NCBI GenBank assembly: GCA_015179025.1
Contig: WHUX01000062.1
Span: 225,197 to 289,196 of the forward strand
DNA length: 64,000 nt
Source: Terfezia claveryi
Lineage: Eukaryota; Ascomycota; Pezizomycetes; Pezizales; Pezizaceae
Reading direction: 5' to 3'
Part shown: positions 36,052 through 47,839 of the stretch, piece after piece
Layout of the letters: each line of letters opens with the position of its first letter
Position numbering within the stretch: the first letter of the stretch is position 1
Translations under genes and position numbers: made by a program
The notes under the pieces: generated by a model
What the model was told of the DNA's origin: nothing
Databases searched by the model: none
Seen by the model: only the letters and a program-made list of their open reading frames with translations

Positions 36052-37903
36052 ATGGCATCTGAACTTAGTAAGAAGACTAAGAGGTCGAGACGGTTAACTA
36101 TGTTACCCGAAGATATTAAGAAATTAGTAGAAGTAACTCCCAGAAAGACCAGATTTATAGTTCCTAACACAGAAGGGGAAATAAATCTGCCCATGGATAT
36201 AGAATTAGGAGAACCAGGTGGAGCAGGAACCAAACTATATTTTAGTATGGCTTTACCTCTCGCACCAGAAGAATTTTGGGATAGATATCTTCCAACAATT
36301 GAGAGATTTTGAAATATACTCGCTCAATAGGATATACCTAACAGTATCATCCTGATGATACTCGACTCTTAATGGAAGCCATAGCAAAACACTACTTATG
36401 GCTAACACCTTACCCATTTAAAGAAGAAGACTTAGAAATGAACGCATTTTTAAGTAAAGAATTAAGGAAACCTGTTGTTCCACTTTTAAGGAAACCGAAT
36501 TGGGTAATAAATAACTGGGAAGAAATAATGGCATTCATAATGAGCGGCACTCATCTAAAAGAATCAGCACATACCGCGGAGGATTTTTTCAATCCTAGCA
36601 AAGAACTTCCAGGAGCTTTCCTGAGAACACCAAAAGATTAATCGAAAGGTAAAGGTCGAGCACCTGAGACACCAGAAAGGAGGACTGGGATAGCCAAAGA
36701 ACCAGACAATAAAGACCAACCACCAGAAGATATAGAATTACTAGAAGACGATGATGATTTAGATACAGGACTAGACCAACAGAAGCAGAAAACGCAAGGA
36801 GGAGGACGAGACCCCAATGATAGCAGAGATGATAGCTCGGACTCTGATAAAGCATCATCAGTTGCAAGTCAAACTCTTAAAAGAAAACCAAAATGAGGAA
36901 AATCAGTTGAACACCAGCAATGGGAATCTACAACAGGAATGGTTACAATGGGTAACCATAAAGCAACGAATGCTTTAAAAGGAATAAAGATTAATCTGCC
37001 AGAAAAATTAAGAGGAGAAGACAAAAAATGGCAAGACTCACAATATTTTAACTCTTGGGCCACAGCAATGCAACGTTGGTTTGTTATCAAAGGAATAGAT
37101 TTGGAAGGTGCTTCAGCTTTGGAAATTGTTGGATTTAGAATGGAAGGAAGCACGCTCACTACTTATAATCAATTCCTAAGAGAAAAAGGAAAGAATGCGA
37201 TATTCTTTAGTTTTATACTAGCGCTAAGGGATTTTCTAATACCCTCTACTAGTAAGGACATTTTGTGGAAACGATGAGAGACAGCTATACCATACAAGAA
37301 CGGACGTCACATGGGAATTAAACAGTTTGCCAACTGGCTTACTGAAATGCAAATCAAATTGATTAACAAGGATGGCAAACAATCAATATCACAGGAAGTA
37401 AAAAGAAGAAAGTTTCTTAATCACCTGCCACTATATATGTCAGCTATATTAATTCCTTTAATTAAGGAAGAATGGTCATATGATCAGCTCGTGCATCAAG
37501 CTGAGTCATATGAAGCTTCCAAGAAAGATATTGCCCCAACACCTACAACAAATACATCCTGACGACAACACCCTCAGAATGAAAATTGAAGTCACGGTCC
37601 ACGCAGGGACCAGAATCAATGACAAAAAACAGGATTTAATCCTAGCAGCAATCCCAACACTAAACCCAATACAGAAAAACGGAAGGACTCAGATTGGAAC
37701 ACCATCACAAAAAAATTGGATCAGAAGACAAAGATGCAATTAATTAGAGACAAGAAATGTCTATGGTGTTGGAACCCTGGACACTCCTACAAGGACTGTA
37801 GGAAACGACAAAATAAGATACCCATGTATACAGCCACACAAGATTTAGCTATATCGATAGCCACCAAGGATAAAAACAACAAGGATAAAATCAAGGAATG
37901 ACC
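36052..37903 (+). pseudogene. Element E gag
   Basis: Broken gag reading frame. Begins MASELSKKTKRSRRLTMLPE. Later blocks are at 36372-36641, 36939-37277 (capsid-like KGIKINLPEKLRGEDKKWQD, then FNSWATAMQRWF) and 37311-37562. The CCHC zinc knuckle CLWCWNPGHSYKDC is at about 37,760-37,800. In-frame stops and shifts separate the blocks. Confidence 0.8.
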
Positions 37904-39483
37904 CTCGTCAAGACAGGTACCAGATTTTAGTAAAGTATTTGTTAGAGCTAACGAACACCCCACACTAGCTTTAATTGATCTCCAAATGAAAGGAGGAGAC
38001 TTAATCAATTCTCAATTTGTACACCTGTACAAAATACTGACTTGAAGTATCGAGAAGAAATCATTAAGTACCACAATTAAAGGATCAAAAGGAACGATAG
38101 ACAAAGCTTGTACTATTAAACTTGATTGGATAGGTTATGTAGAATAACGAACGTTCTATGTAGCTCATTTGACTGGATGGGACATGATACTAGGAGAACC
38201 TGCTCTCAGCAAAGTGCAAGCAATAATTCCTGCCCATCAGGAACCAGTTACCATCCAACCGGAAAACATTCCACGATTCCAGCTAAGTGTATGGAAGGGA
38301 TCTAGAGACATGGCGAATGGTATAAGATCAGCGTACATACAGGTCAGCTGTGAATCAGTTACAGATTATAGTGAACCAGATAATTGGGAAAATATTAGTG
38401 ACATAGAAGAAACTGATTCAGAAAGAGAACTCATGACAGCTGTTTCTATGGTACAGAAACAATTCAACCCTGTAACGGAGTTTCCCTTATTATTTCCCAA
38501 GACAATTCCACGGGAATTACCCCCACTAAGAAAAATTAATCACTCTATTAAACCAAAAGTGGAAGCTACTTGGATACCAAAATGGCGACCCTCAGAACAT
38601 CGATTTAGACAACAAATCCATGACAAATTAGTTGAAGAAGAAGCATCAGGTCGCATATATAGAGTAGAAAATGACACAAATGCTGTAGTCATGTTCACTA
38701 TCCCTAAACGAGATAAACCGGAAGAAGCCAGACATGTTAATGACTGTCGAGACTGCAATTTAGCTGTCGAACCGGACCACACCCCATTGCCAGATATAAA
38801 TGAAGCAATTGAACTAGTAGCGGAGAATCCCATTTGGACTAAACTCGACTTAGCCGATGGATTTTTTAATATTAGAAACAATAAAGAATCTGAGCAAACT
38901 CTACCTTTTTATGTCACATGGGATATTTCAGAAGTAGAGTTATGCAACAAGGGGATCGTAATGCACCAGCAACTATGGTTCGCGTTATGCATGAAATTTT
39001 CAAGGACATGGTCTATAAAAATTTAATTATCTATATTGATGATATTATTATATTCTCCAAAACGTATGAAGAACATGTAGAATTATTGAAGAAAGTACTT
39101 CAACATCTATAGGATAAGAAATTCTATCTCAAAGAAAGCAAATGCTAGTTCTTTACTCTAAGATTGGAAATCTTATGACACGTTTTGATATTAGATGGAT
39201 TACATGTAGACCCGAAGAAGAGGACTACTATATTAACATTTTCAACTCCTATAAGAAAAAAAGATCTTAGAGGATTCCTTGGAATCGTTAATTATCTCAG
39301 CAGGTTTATCCCTGACTTGGCATCGTATGCAAGCACCCTGTCAGAACTGCAAGGAGAAACAAAGAAATGGGAATGGACAGATACTCATAACGTAGCGTTT
39401 GAAAAACTCAAGGAACTCATGAATTCCCCACATGTTTTAAAACCCTAGAATAATGAATCTATCGAACCCAAATATTTAGTCTG
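37904..39483 (+). pseudogene. Element E protease and reverse transcriptase
   Basis: The protease region has lost the usual DTG (LALIDLQMKG is all that resembles it). GWDMILGEPALSKVQA is a gypsy protease flap/C-terminal motif. RT runs from 38169 (FPKTIPRELPPLRKINHSIK, GRIYRVENDTNAVVMFTIP, TKLDLADGFFNIR) to a 1-base frameshift near 38,938, then QQGDRNAPATMVRVM and NLIIYIDDIIIFSKTYEEH with intact YIDD at 38918-39112, and the thumb/connection at 39185-39448. The family-F element is inserted just after. Confidence 0.85.
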
Positions 39484-40124
39484 TGTAAGGAAGTCACATT
39501 CCATTTCCCAATGAAATGTAACTCCCGTTACATACCAACTTTTAACCTAGTGGAATAAGATATTATCAGGCCACTAGCGTTGGCCGGCAGATAATAATAA
39601 AGTTATAGTAACTCATGTATTTTATTAAATAATGAGCGTGACTCATTGGAAGGGTCACGCGATACTTGTAGTTCTATTTCCTAGTAGTTTCTAGCAGTTT
39701 CTATCATGTTGATTTCAAATCATGTAATGGGTCAGATGATGGCGCACTGCCCCAGCACTGCCCCAGCACTGCCCCACTCTGGACAGTATATAGTCCCCTG
39801 AATTCCCCTTTGTTGGAGGAGCGAAAAAGTCAGTTCAAGCCAGTGATAGAGACAAAAACAGTGTAGTAGATATCTACCAATAATAAAGTATTGAGCTATT
39901 ATATTCTGGGCCCGTTTGGGCCCATCTCCCTCTATTTTCCAATAACAAGTTATAGGCCGGTCAGGCCTACCTTTTACAACTAGAGCGACAATAGAATATA
40001 TGCTAGCAAGATATACTTAAATAGAAGCTATAGGTTCCGTGCACCTATAGTTTGCTATAGTAAACTCTAGTACTGCCATCCGGCAGTAGAAAGTTGGTTA
40101 TAAAGCACGCCGCCTTACTTTATA
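39484..40124 (+). repeat. Family F 5' LTR, 641 bp
   Basis: TGTAAGGAAG to CTTTATA (3' LTR and solo copy end CTTTACA). Carries TGACTCA, three GCACTGCCCCA-like repeats, a TATATAG box near 39,790 and the hairpin series. Confidence 0.9.
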
Positions 40125-40634
40125 TTTTTTAATAGGATATAGTACTTTATTATTTAAGTCTCAAGTGGTAACAATAGCAAGCTTCTATGAAAAGTAATAG
40201 ACGTATCTACCTCTATTACAATAGTATGAAGTGTTATAACTAAACTCGAGCCAAAGAGTTTATTATAATAGCTAAAGGTTACAATAAAAAGTACTTGTCA
40301 ATAGGAAGTTATTAAGTATACAACTTATACTTCAAGATTTAGATACATATTTAAAGACTTGATTTTTCCTTGCCAAAGTCAGACTTGGTTCCTCTTCACC
40401 AAAGTCAGTACAATTGAATTGGTTACTCAATTGTAAGGTCCCACATTTTCTAGTAATGTGCGATAAACTTAATAACTTGTGTTGGAAAGGTTGGAGGCCT
40501 GACCGAACAGTTATTTATTATTGTGTGGTATCAACAAATCTTATCAGTATAACAACATATATTTATTAACAACACCTTGCGACAAGGTAAAGCTTTAATT
40601 TTTAAGAGTAAGACTCTCTTTTTTGAGGGAGCCA
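40125..40634 (+). other. Family F internal region, non-coding
   Basis: 510 bp, AT-rich, no open frame. TGGTAACAA at about 40,168 could be a displaced primer-binding site, and GAGGGAGCCA just before the 3' LTR is a weak polypurine tract. Neither is certain. Confidence 0.6.
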
Positions 40635-41275
40635 TATAAGGAAGTTACATTCCATTTCCCAATGAAATGTAACTCCCGTTACATACCAACTTTTAACCTA
40701 GTAGAATAAGATATTATCAGGCCACCAGCGTTGGCCAGCAGATGATAATAAAGGTATAGTAACTCATGTATTTCATTAAATAATGAGCGTGACTCATTGG
40801 AAGGGTCACGCGATACTTGTAGTTCTATTTCCTAGTAGTTTCTAGCATTTTCTATCATGTTGATTTCAAATCATGTAATGGGTCAGATGATGGCGCACTG
40901 CCCCAGCACTGCCCCAGCACTGCCCCACTCTGGACAGTATATAGTCCCCTGAATTCCCCTTTGTTGGAGGAGCGAAAAAGTCAGTTCAAGCCAGTGATAG
41001 AGATAGAAACAGTGTAGTAGATATCTACCAATAATAAAGTATTGAGCTATTATATTCTGGGCCCGTTCGGGCCCATCTCCCTCTATGTTCCAATAACAAG
41101 TTATAGGCCGGTCGGGCCTACCTTTTACAACTAGAGCGACAATAGAATATATGCTAGCAAGATATACTTAAATAGAAGCTATAGGTTCCGTGCACCTATA
41201 GTTTGCTATAGTAAACTCTAGTACTGCCACCCGGCAGTAGAGAGTTGGTTATGAAGCACGCCGCCTTACTTTACA
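40635..41275 (+). repeat. Family F 3' LTR, 641 bp
   Basis: Starts TATAAGGAAG where the other copies have TGTAAGGAAG, and ends CTTTACA next to the target duplication. The CCGGCAGTAGAGAGT arm of hairpin 4 is intact here. Confidence 0.9.
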
Positions 41276-41280
41276 GTCTG

Positions 41281-42868
41281 TGATACTAGTGATATAGGAC
41301 TAGGATCTTGGATAGGTCAAGGACCGTTGACGCACATCAGACCATCATGCTTCCACTCTAGAAAATTTAATCCAGCACAACTCAATTATCCTACCTTCCA
41401 AAAGGAATTATTAGCAATTATTAACTCATTAAAATTTTTTGAAGCACAATTAAGAGGTCACAAGTTCACTATCCTTACAGACCACAAACCATTAGTAACC
41501 TTCCATACTTAAACGCCTGCAAGCCAGAAATTGAGGCGATGGCAAGATTACCTAATAGAATTTAATACAGATATACAGCACAACGCAGGAAAGGAAAATT
41601 TGATAGCAGATGCTCTATCAAGGAAGCATAAATACTTGGGCACTCCCACCACCGAGGACGATTATATCTCCAATAGCATTGATCCTCCTAACCATACCTA
41701 CAACTGCAACATCTCTACCAATGCTTTAAGAACTTTCTACTCACCAGAAACCTCTACTCAGAACAATATGGTTTCTCGCGGAGCTATCAATTTCAAGCAT
41801 GTCGACTGTGACTTCAATAAATATCATGGAAGAGCCGAAGAACTTGGACACCATATCTTCTGTCCATACTTCGAGGGCATCCAAGATGAAGAAAGCGAAT
41901 ATGACATGATGAAGGAAGAAGAGTCCTCAGACGACGAGATTCTATCCACTATACCAAAAGAAGTTTTCAGCGGGTATAATTGTGTACCCAAAATAAACAA
42001 GAACAAACCCTTAACAGTTCTTGGACTAAGATATAGGCCTCTATCTTCTGAAAACGCACAACAAAATACCCTCGCTCCTGAAGAAGTGAAAGAAATTGCT
42101 ATTGACCTGGCTCATAGCAATTGGCAACAACATAAAAGGATGCACTGGTCTTTTTGCCGAGATTTTTACTGTCCAGTTCATGGCAGCTCCCATGCTATGA
42201 ACAACCGCATGTTCACTGTTGAAACATGTGCAATCTGCAACCACCACGGACATGGCAGTTTGAACTGTGACCTGACAGCCTCAGTTCTTAAGAAGGAGAA
42301 GGAATTCCTTATGACTTGTATTGCACATCTCGTATCCGCAAATGAGCCTCAAAAGGAACTAGCACCAGTACAACAAACGCCAGCTTATCCACCTCCACAA
42401 GCTCTCAGCCATGAAGAAGCTATCCAGGAAATCGGAGAATGGGCAAAAAGATGGATTACCAACAAGCCGACACGACCTACTCTCCAACCCAGCATTCAGT
42501 TCAGTAACCCCACCGAACAAATGACCAACCGACAAATGGAACAGGAGATCAGGAACACTTCTGTTGCTCCACAACAAGCATGGAATGCACCTCAACAACC
42601 AGCTGCAACTGCTAGCAGCAGTAATGCAATTTCAATCAACACTGCCGCGGTCACTACTCGTTCTAAAAAGCGAGTAGCTATTGACGAAGATTCACTCTCT
42701 TTCATTCAAGACACCAAGACCTCCAGACAGTATTGTGATTTCTGTAAGTTCTCAGGACATAATGCTTCTACATGCAAGGAGAAGAAACTCACTATCAATG
42801 ACTTTAACATGAGGATCAAACCGACACTCAACAAGCTTATTAAAGAGAAACACATCAGCGACGGATAG
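41281..42868 (+). pseudogene. Element E RNase H followed by zinc-knuckle spacer module
   Basis: RNase H: FNPAQLNYPTFQKELLAI and TILTDHKPLVTFHT (41327-41512), then a stop, then LIADALSRKHKY in the 445-codon frame 41531-42868. After residue ~40 that frame leaves RNase H and becomes a roughly 400-residue spacer not expected in standard gypsy pol. It has Cys/His clusters HHIFCPYF and CRDFYCPVHGSSHAMN, two full CCHC knuckles (CAICNHHGHGSLNC and CDFCKFSGHNASTC) and Gln/Pro-rich linkers. It is the longest intact frame in E. Confidence 0.75.
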
Positions 42869-42919
42869 GAAGACGACAAGGACTACTTCATCACACAGTA
42901 GCTTGACCAAGGTACAGGT

Positions 42920-43705
42920 ATGAAAGCCGCATATCAATCATGTATGAGAGTATGTCCTATCTGGAAGAACTACTATGATACCTTTGTGAACTGTAAGGAT
43001 CATAGAAGAAAAGATGGATTTTTGTATGTCAAGAACCGACAAGGACAATGGAGATTAGTCTTGCCCTCTACCTTTAACATCAAAGGTAAGAACTATCTCG
43101 AATTGGTTATTAAAGATGCACATGAAGCAACCGCTCATGGCGGCATTGAAAAAACGATAAAATATCTTACTGACCGATATGATTAATAGTCCTTTGTAGA
43201 ACCAACTAAGGACTATATCAGAAGTTGTGATACTTGTCAATGGACAAAGTATTCCAACAAGGCACCACTTGGACTCGTAACCCCATTACATGTACCAAGT
43301 AGGCCATGGACTGACATATCGATGGATTTTCTTAAAGTAGCACCTGTGTTTACTAAGTGTTCAATTTTGTACCCAAATATTCCTGTTGAAGAAGATCATG
43401 TAGTTTGTATTTCACGACTTTGGATGATTGTTGATAGACAATCAGGATTCAAGTTTCTTATTCCTGTCTCAAATAATTTCACAGCAGAACAATGTACTAC
43501 TACCTTTGATACTTATGTAGTCCCAACTATGGGATACCCTTTCTATATTGTTTTTGACCGAGACACTCTTTTTATGTCAACGCACTTTCAAGATTGGGCT
43601 AAGAATAAAGGAATCAAGTTGGAACCGTCTACTGCATATCATCTACATGCAGATGGACAATCAGAAATTGTGAACAAAGAAATTACAAGTAGCGAGAGCC
43701 TGTAA
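42920..43705 (+). pseudogene. Element E integrase
   Basis: HHCC region at 42920-43186 with HEATAHGGIEKTIKYLTDRY, a stop, then SCDTCQ; catalytic core 43322-43705 with MDFLK (first Asp), FDRDTLFMSTHFQDW (second Asp) and DGQSEIVNKE (Glu). All three acidic residues remain, but the frame is interrupted at 43182 and 43703. Confidence 0.8.
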
Positions 43706-43748
43706 AATCGAAGGATTTGATTGGCTATAGAAACTACCAGAGATACAG

Positions 43749-44506
43749 TTGAAACTTAACTCTAGGTATAATACTGCTAGACAGAATAGTCCCTTTTCCA
43801 TACTATTTGGATTTAATGCACATCATGGCATATCGATACTTCCATACCCTATTAACACATATGTACTAGCGAATGAATGTCATGAGGTAACGTCTAAAAA
43901 CCTATATGATGCCAAGAAGACTCAAGCATCTCAAGCGAACAAACGACTACCCAATACAGCCAAATTTTCAGTTGAACAACAAGTTATGCTTTCCTCAGAA
44001 AACATCAACCTATCGAACGTCTCACCCAAACTCAAACCAAAATGGCTAGGCCCATTACCCATTATTTCTAGTAATCGGAAACGCAATAACTATAGCCTAG
44101 ACCTATCCAGTCAACCTGACCTCCACCTCATATATAATACTTTTCATATCAGCAAACTCAAACCTTACTATAAAAATGATCCTACCCAGTTCCCTCACAG
44201 ACAATCTCAGGAACCAGGACCAATTCAAGAAGATCGTTATGAAGTTGAAAAGATATTAGAATTTAGAACAGCTCCTCGAACTGGAGAAAGACAATATAAG
44301 GTCAGATGGCTAGGATACTCTCCTAAATATGATTCCTGAGTAAACGCCAAGGACATTACCACTGAAATTCTTCAAGACTTCTGGACGACCGGAAGTATGG
44401 AAGACACATTCAAGAGACGTCTAAGGACTAAAGGAAAACAAGGACCACGAACCAGAGATGTGACCCGAGCTCTCATCCAACTAGAACGAGATAGAATCAT
44501 GAGTTA
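43749..44506 (+). pseudogene. Element E integrase C terminus with chromodomain
   Basis: GPLPIISSNRKRNNYSLDL and FHISKLKPYYK lead to the chromodomain EDRYEVEKILEFRTA...QYKVRWLGYSPKYDS. A TGA at 44338 replaces the Trp codon of the aromatic cage (TGG to TGA, a G-to-A change), then VNAKDITTEILQDFW continues to a stop near 44,506. Confidence 0.8.
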
Positions 44507-44631
44507 AGGAAACACTAAGGATATTCATGTTAATGCTAATGTATTAACAATGCATCAAATCTTAGGACGTATGGAAACCAATATGGCAGAACGAAAGAAG
44601 TAAGGATAGGAAATCCTTCTATGCGGGGAAG

Positions 44632-45309
44632 TATAATGGAGAACGTTGTTTCATTGCTTATATAATTGATTATAAACTTTTGTATTTCCTATATTACTAC
44701 TATGTTATGTAACTAAGCCTCTCAGTTCAAGGACTAGCCTTCAACTACCTCCTATTGCTTTATAAGCGTCCATAGCATGCAGAATTTGCCATGGGAAGTC
44801 TCATGGCACTTGCCATATGAAGACACTCTCATTTTGGCCGCGTGACCTCTGTTTAAGGCGTGTGACTCATTACCATGGCCACATGACCATCGTTTAAGGC
44901 GTGTGACTCATTACCATGGCCACATAACCCCTTTTGTACAGCGCACCACCTTCTGGTGTGCCACCCTTTATTGTATTTATTTCCTTAGTCATCAGATCTC
45001 AGAGGAGTATAAATAGGCTGCTGGATTCCCTCTGGAATCCAAAGAAAGACAAGAAGCAACAAGCAAGCACTCCGAGCAAGCAAGCCTATATTCCGATCAG
45101 ATCAAGATCATATAGCTTAGATAGCACAAATTATATAAGATAGATTACACCAGTTAATTACTGTTCCCTTCGGGAACGTCCCACATAGTAATCTCCCTAC
45201 CCTTCTGAGGTCTTACCTCAGCAGAACCGAAATACACAAACGTCCGTGCCTACGGATATAGATTGTATAAATGGTACTGAATGAATACTGTCTAGTACCA
45301 TTCATTACA
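44632..45309 (+). repeat. Element E 3' LTR, 678 bp
   Basis: Starts TATAATGGAG (5' LTR: TGTAATGGAG) and ends CATTACA. TGACTCA cores at 44863-44869 and 44904-44910 within the same tandem repeat. Confidence 0.88.
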
Positions 45310-47016
45310 ATAGTACTATTCTTCCAAATTCTAGCTCAGTCCTTATTTTTTCTGTTACTTGATCCAAGAATCTTATATAATTTGTGTAGTATGCAGGTTC
45401 CCAAGTTGCACTATCAGGAACTAGGATCTTATATTGTATGATGTCATAAGGTTCTCTGATTGGTGGTAATGTAGTTGGTTTCTCCTCTGGGAATAGTTCA
45501 GGGAATTCTTCAAATATATTAAACTCCACTTCTTCCAGATTAACTGCATTTATAATAACTGGAGAGCTTCCATTATCTTCCAGCTCTGACCAGTCTGATG
45601 AGTCAAACTACTCTTGTGACCATTCTTGGTCTTTCTTTAGGTCTACTAGCAGGTATGGTTGAATCCAAGGTACTGCTGAGACTAGTTTTGGGTGGTGGAT
45701 TAATCTACCTCTAGTTTCTGTTACAGTGGCCAATAGATCATCCCTTTTGAACTAATCTTCCTCTGTTCTACCTATATTCATAGCTGCAGTGGTAACTCTT
45801 CCAAATGTATCCTTGGTTTTAAGCATATTGATGTCAATCCTTGTCCTACCTGTAGGTTGTATAGTAATTGCATTATCTTTAACATTCATAATTGCTTTAT
45901 AATCCTTCAGTGCAGGTTCTCTAAATATGATATCCTAGTCCTTCAGATTAGCTATATAGAATGTCCTAGTTTCTTGGTATCCTTGTAGATTTACTATGAC
46001 TATTGCTGTATTTATCATCTAAGATCTACTACCTTTAATTGCAGTTTCTAGAGGCTTCTTACTGATCTCTTTCAAGGGTATATTAAACAGCTGGCAGTAA
46101 TTTACTGATATCAGGTCTCTACCTGATGTACATAGATCAAATAGTATATAAGCAATATGTCCATTAATTTTAATTTCAGCTGTATTAGAAGTTCTATGGC
46201 TTTCTGGCACTAAGAACTTCCTTGTGTCATTAGTATTACTCAAGACCTGGAGTGCAGCTGACTCTTGTTGTTCAATATCAATCTCCTGATAAGCTGTTTT
46301 CACTTTTTGTGGGGGCTATGTATTATTTGGCCTAAAAGGCTGGTAAGGAGAGAATCTTCTAACTCCTGGTCTAGATTCTATATATTGGTAAGCTGAAGAT
46401 ATCTTTTTATTAGAGTAGTCCCTAGAGCTGTGACCCTTCTAACCACAGTGATAGCAGGACCCTGTCCTTGCAGCTTCTTCCCTTTTCTTCTCCTATTCAC
46501 CATAAGGTATATACTTGGTTTTATTCCTTCTAGTATCAGGGAAGTTACTATAGAGGCCTCTTAGTCCACCCTTTTTTCCAGCAACTTTAGCTGCATTCCT
46601 GGCCACCTTTTCAGGTAATTTAAATTCAGACTTAATCTATTCCATAGGTTTATCAGGGCCCTATTACTTATCAGTTTTCTTTCAGTATTATTGCAAGGAT
46701 TTGGTTTCCTGTTTTCACACATCTTCCTGAACTACAATTTTGTTTAATATTTCCTTAAAGGTTGACTCATATAATATCAGCTCTTTGACTTTAGCCCTAA
46801 GCAGGGGTACTAGTCTATCTACTAGTTTCATTTTTAGTATATAATCACTTATCATATCCTGTCCATTCAGGTCCTTGCACTTAATCTTATACTCCTGCAG
46901 ATTCTATGTATACTGTATAACAGTAATTTCTGGCCTCTGATAGTATAATAGATATTGCTTCCACAAGACCTCAAGTGCTATTGTAGAGATGAGTTTACCT
47001 CTTAGTTTTAACATAA
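45310..47016 (-). pseudogene. A2 RT N terminus, protease and gag C-terminal part
   Basis: From the right: gag C-terminal half (46904-47016, KLRGKLISTIALEVLWKQY), a decayed knuckle CYHCG-KGHSSRDY near 46,430 with its last Cys turned to Tyr, protease at 46019-46303 with ILFDLCTSGRDLIS where DTG is expected (DLC here), and the RT N terminus at 45305-45529 (FPELFPEEKPTTLPPIREPYD). Several stops. Joined to 34543 after removal of E and to 53294 after removal of C. Confidence 0.8.
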
Positions 47017-47616
47017 TGTAACGACGGCTCTGGGACAAGGCGACCAAGGGGTACGCCGGGGCGAGGGCAGGAACGAGGTGAGACACACTTAGGAGCGCTA
47101 CGTGTGTGACTAGGAAAACTAGGCTTGTCACGGACACCTGTCACGGATGTCACAGACAATATCACGGGGGGGCAGACGTTCGGAAAGCCGGAGCTAGGGC
47201 AAGACACATGTAGGAACACTACGTGTGTGATCAGGAGAAGGCTGGACGGGGGGCAAGGGCAAGAGGCAAGAGAGGCAGAGGGCAAGGAGCACGAGACACG
47301 CGGAGGCAGTTGCCGCGTGTGTCGGAGGGGGGCAGCGGTGCTGCAGAGCTGTTCACGAGACAAGGGGGTGCACAAGGGAGGTGCACAAGCGCTGGAAAGA
47401 GGCAAGGCCCTGTATTGGATATACAAGACGTTGGATGGGGATCCAACGAGAGGGCGGAGAGACGGAGATATATATACATGATTCCAAGCCAAGGCTGTGG
47501 AAGGAATAAGCTTCCCGAGACTCTTATCTCGGAAGCCAAGATAACAATCACCTATCAACGACACCCGAACAAGCCTGGTCGAGTGTCAAAAACAAACTAA
47601 GAACACGGTTGTGACA
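47017..47616 (-). repeat. Element C 3' LTR, 600 bp
   Basis: GC-rich LTR. Complement runs TGTCACAACCGTG to CGTCGTTACA and contains GTATATATA near 47,470. Next to it, 47617-47630 is the complement of an AAAGGGGGGATAG purine tract. Confidence 0.88.
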
Positions 47617-47839
47617 CTATCCCCCCTTTAGGCTGGAGCTCCAGCGACCAGGAGACCTAGGCATGGCAACCGGTAAAATCAACACAGGAAACAACAACAA
47701 AGGTAAGAACAAGATCCCCAACTCCAAACAATAACAAGAGCACAAAGGTATAACATCATTCAACTGGGCGAGGCTTCCTCAAGTATTGTTGGTGAAACAG
47801 GGTGACCAAATCCTATGCATTCTCCAAGTCCTCTGCAGG

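Larger units (their letters stand above)
39484..41275 (+). mobile_element. Family F: TRIM-like non-autonomous LTR element
   Basis: Two direct 641-bp LTRs (39484-40124 and 40635-41275) flank a 510-bp internal region. Perfect 5-bp target duplication GTCTG lies at 39479-39483 and 41276-41280, so the whole 1,792-bp unit inserted as one. No open frame of 60 codons or more exists on either strand, so it must depend on enzymes in trans. It interrupts element E between RT and RNase H. Strand is assigned by LTR orientation (TATA box and hairpins downstream). Confidence 0.92.
34544..45309 (+). mobile_element. Element E, Ty3/gypsy chromovirus, inserted in A2 RT
   Basis: 10.8 kb including a 1.8 kb family-F insertion. 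LTRs 34544-35217 and 44632-45309. Target duplication ATGGT (34539-34543) and ATAGT (45310-45314), differing by one transition. Internal order on the plus strand: leader, gag with CCHC knuckle, protease/RT, RNase H, zinc-knuckle spacer, integrase, chromodomain, purine tract GCGGGGAAG (44623-44631). Disabled by stops and frameshifts throughout. Confidence 0.9.

Noticed and set aside
40125..40634. Family F interior considered as a tRNA or snRNA-derived sequence
   Set aside because: No A/B box pair or cloverleaf recognised; flanking LTRs explain it.
42359..42598. Minus-strand ORF in element E
   Set aside because: Shadow of the zinc-knuckle spacer frame.
47125..47600. Overlapping 106-189-codon ORFs on both strands
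   Set aside because: Within the GC-rich element C LTR and repeated in 52688-53288; LTR composition, not genes.
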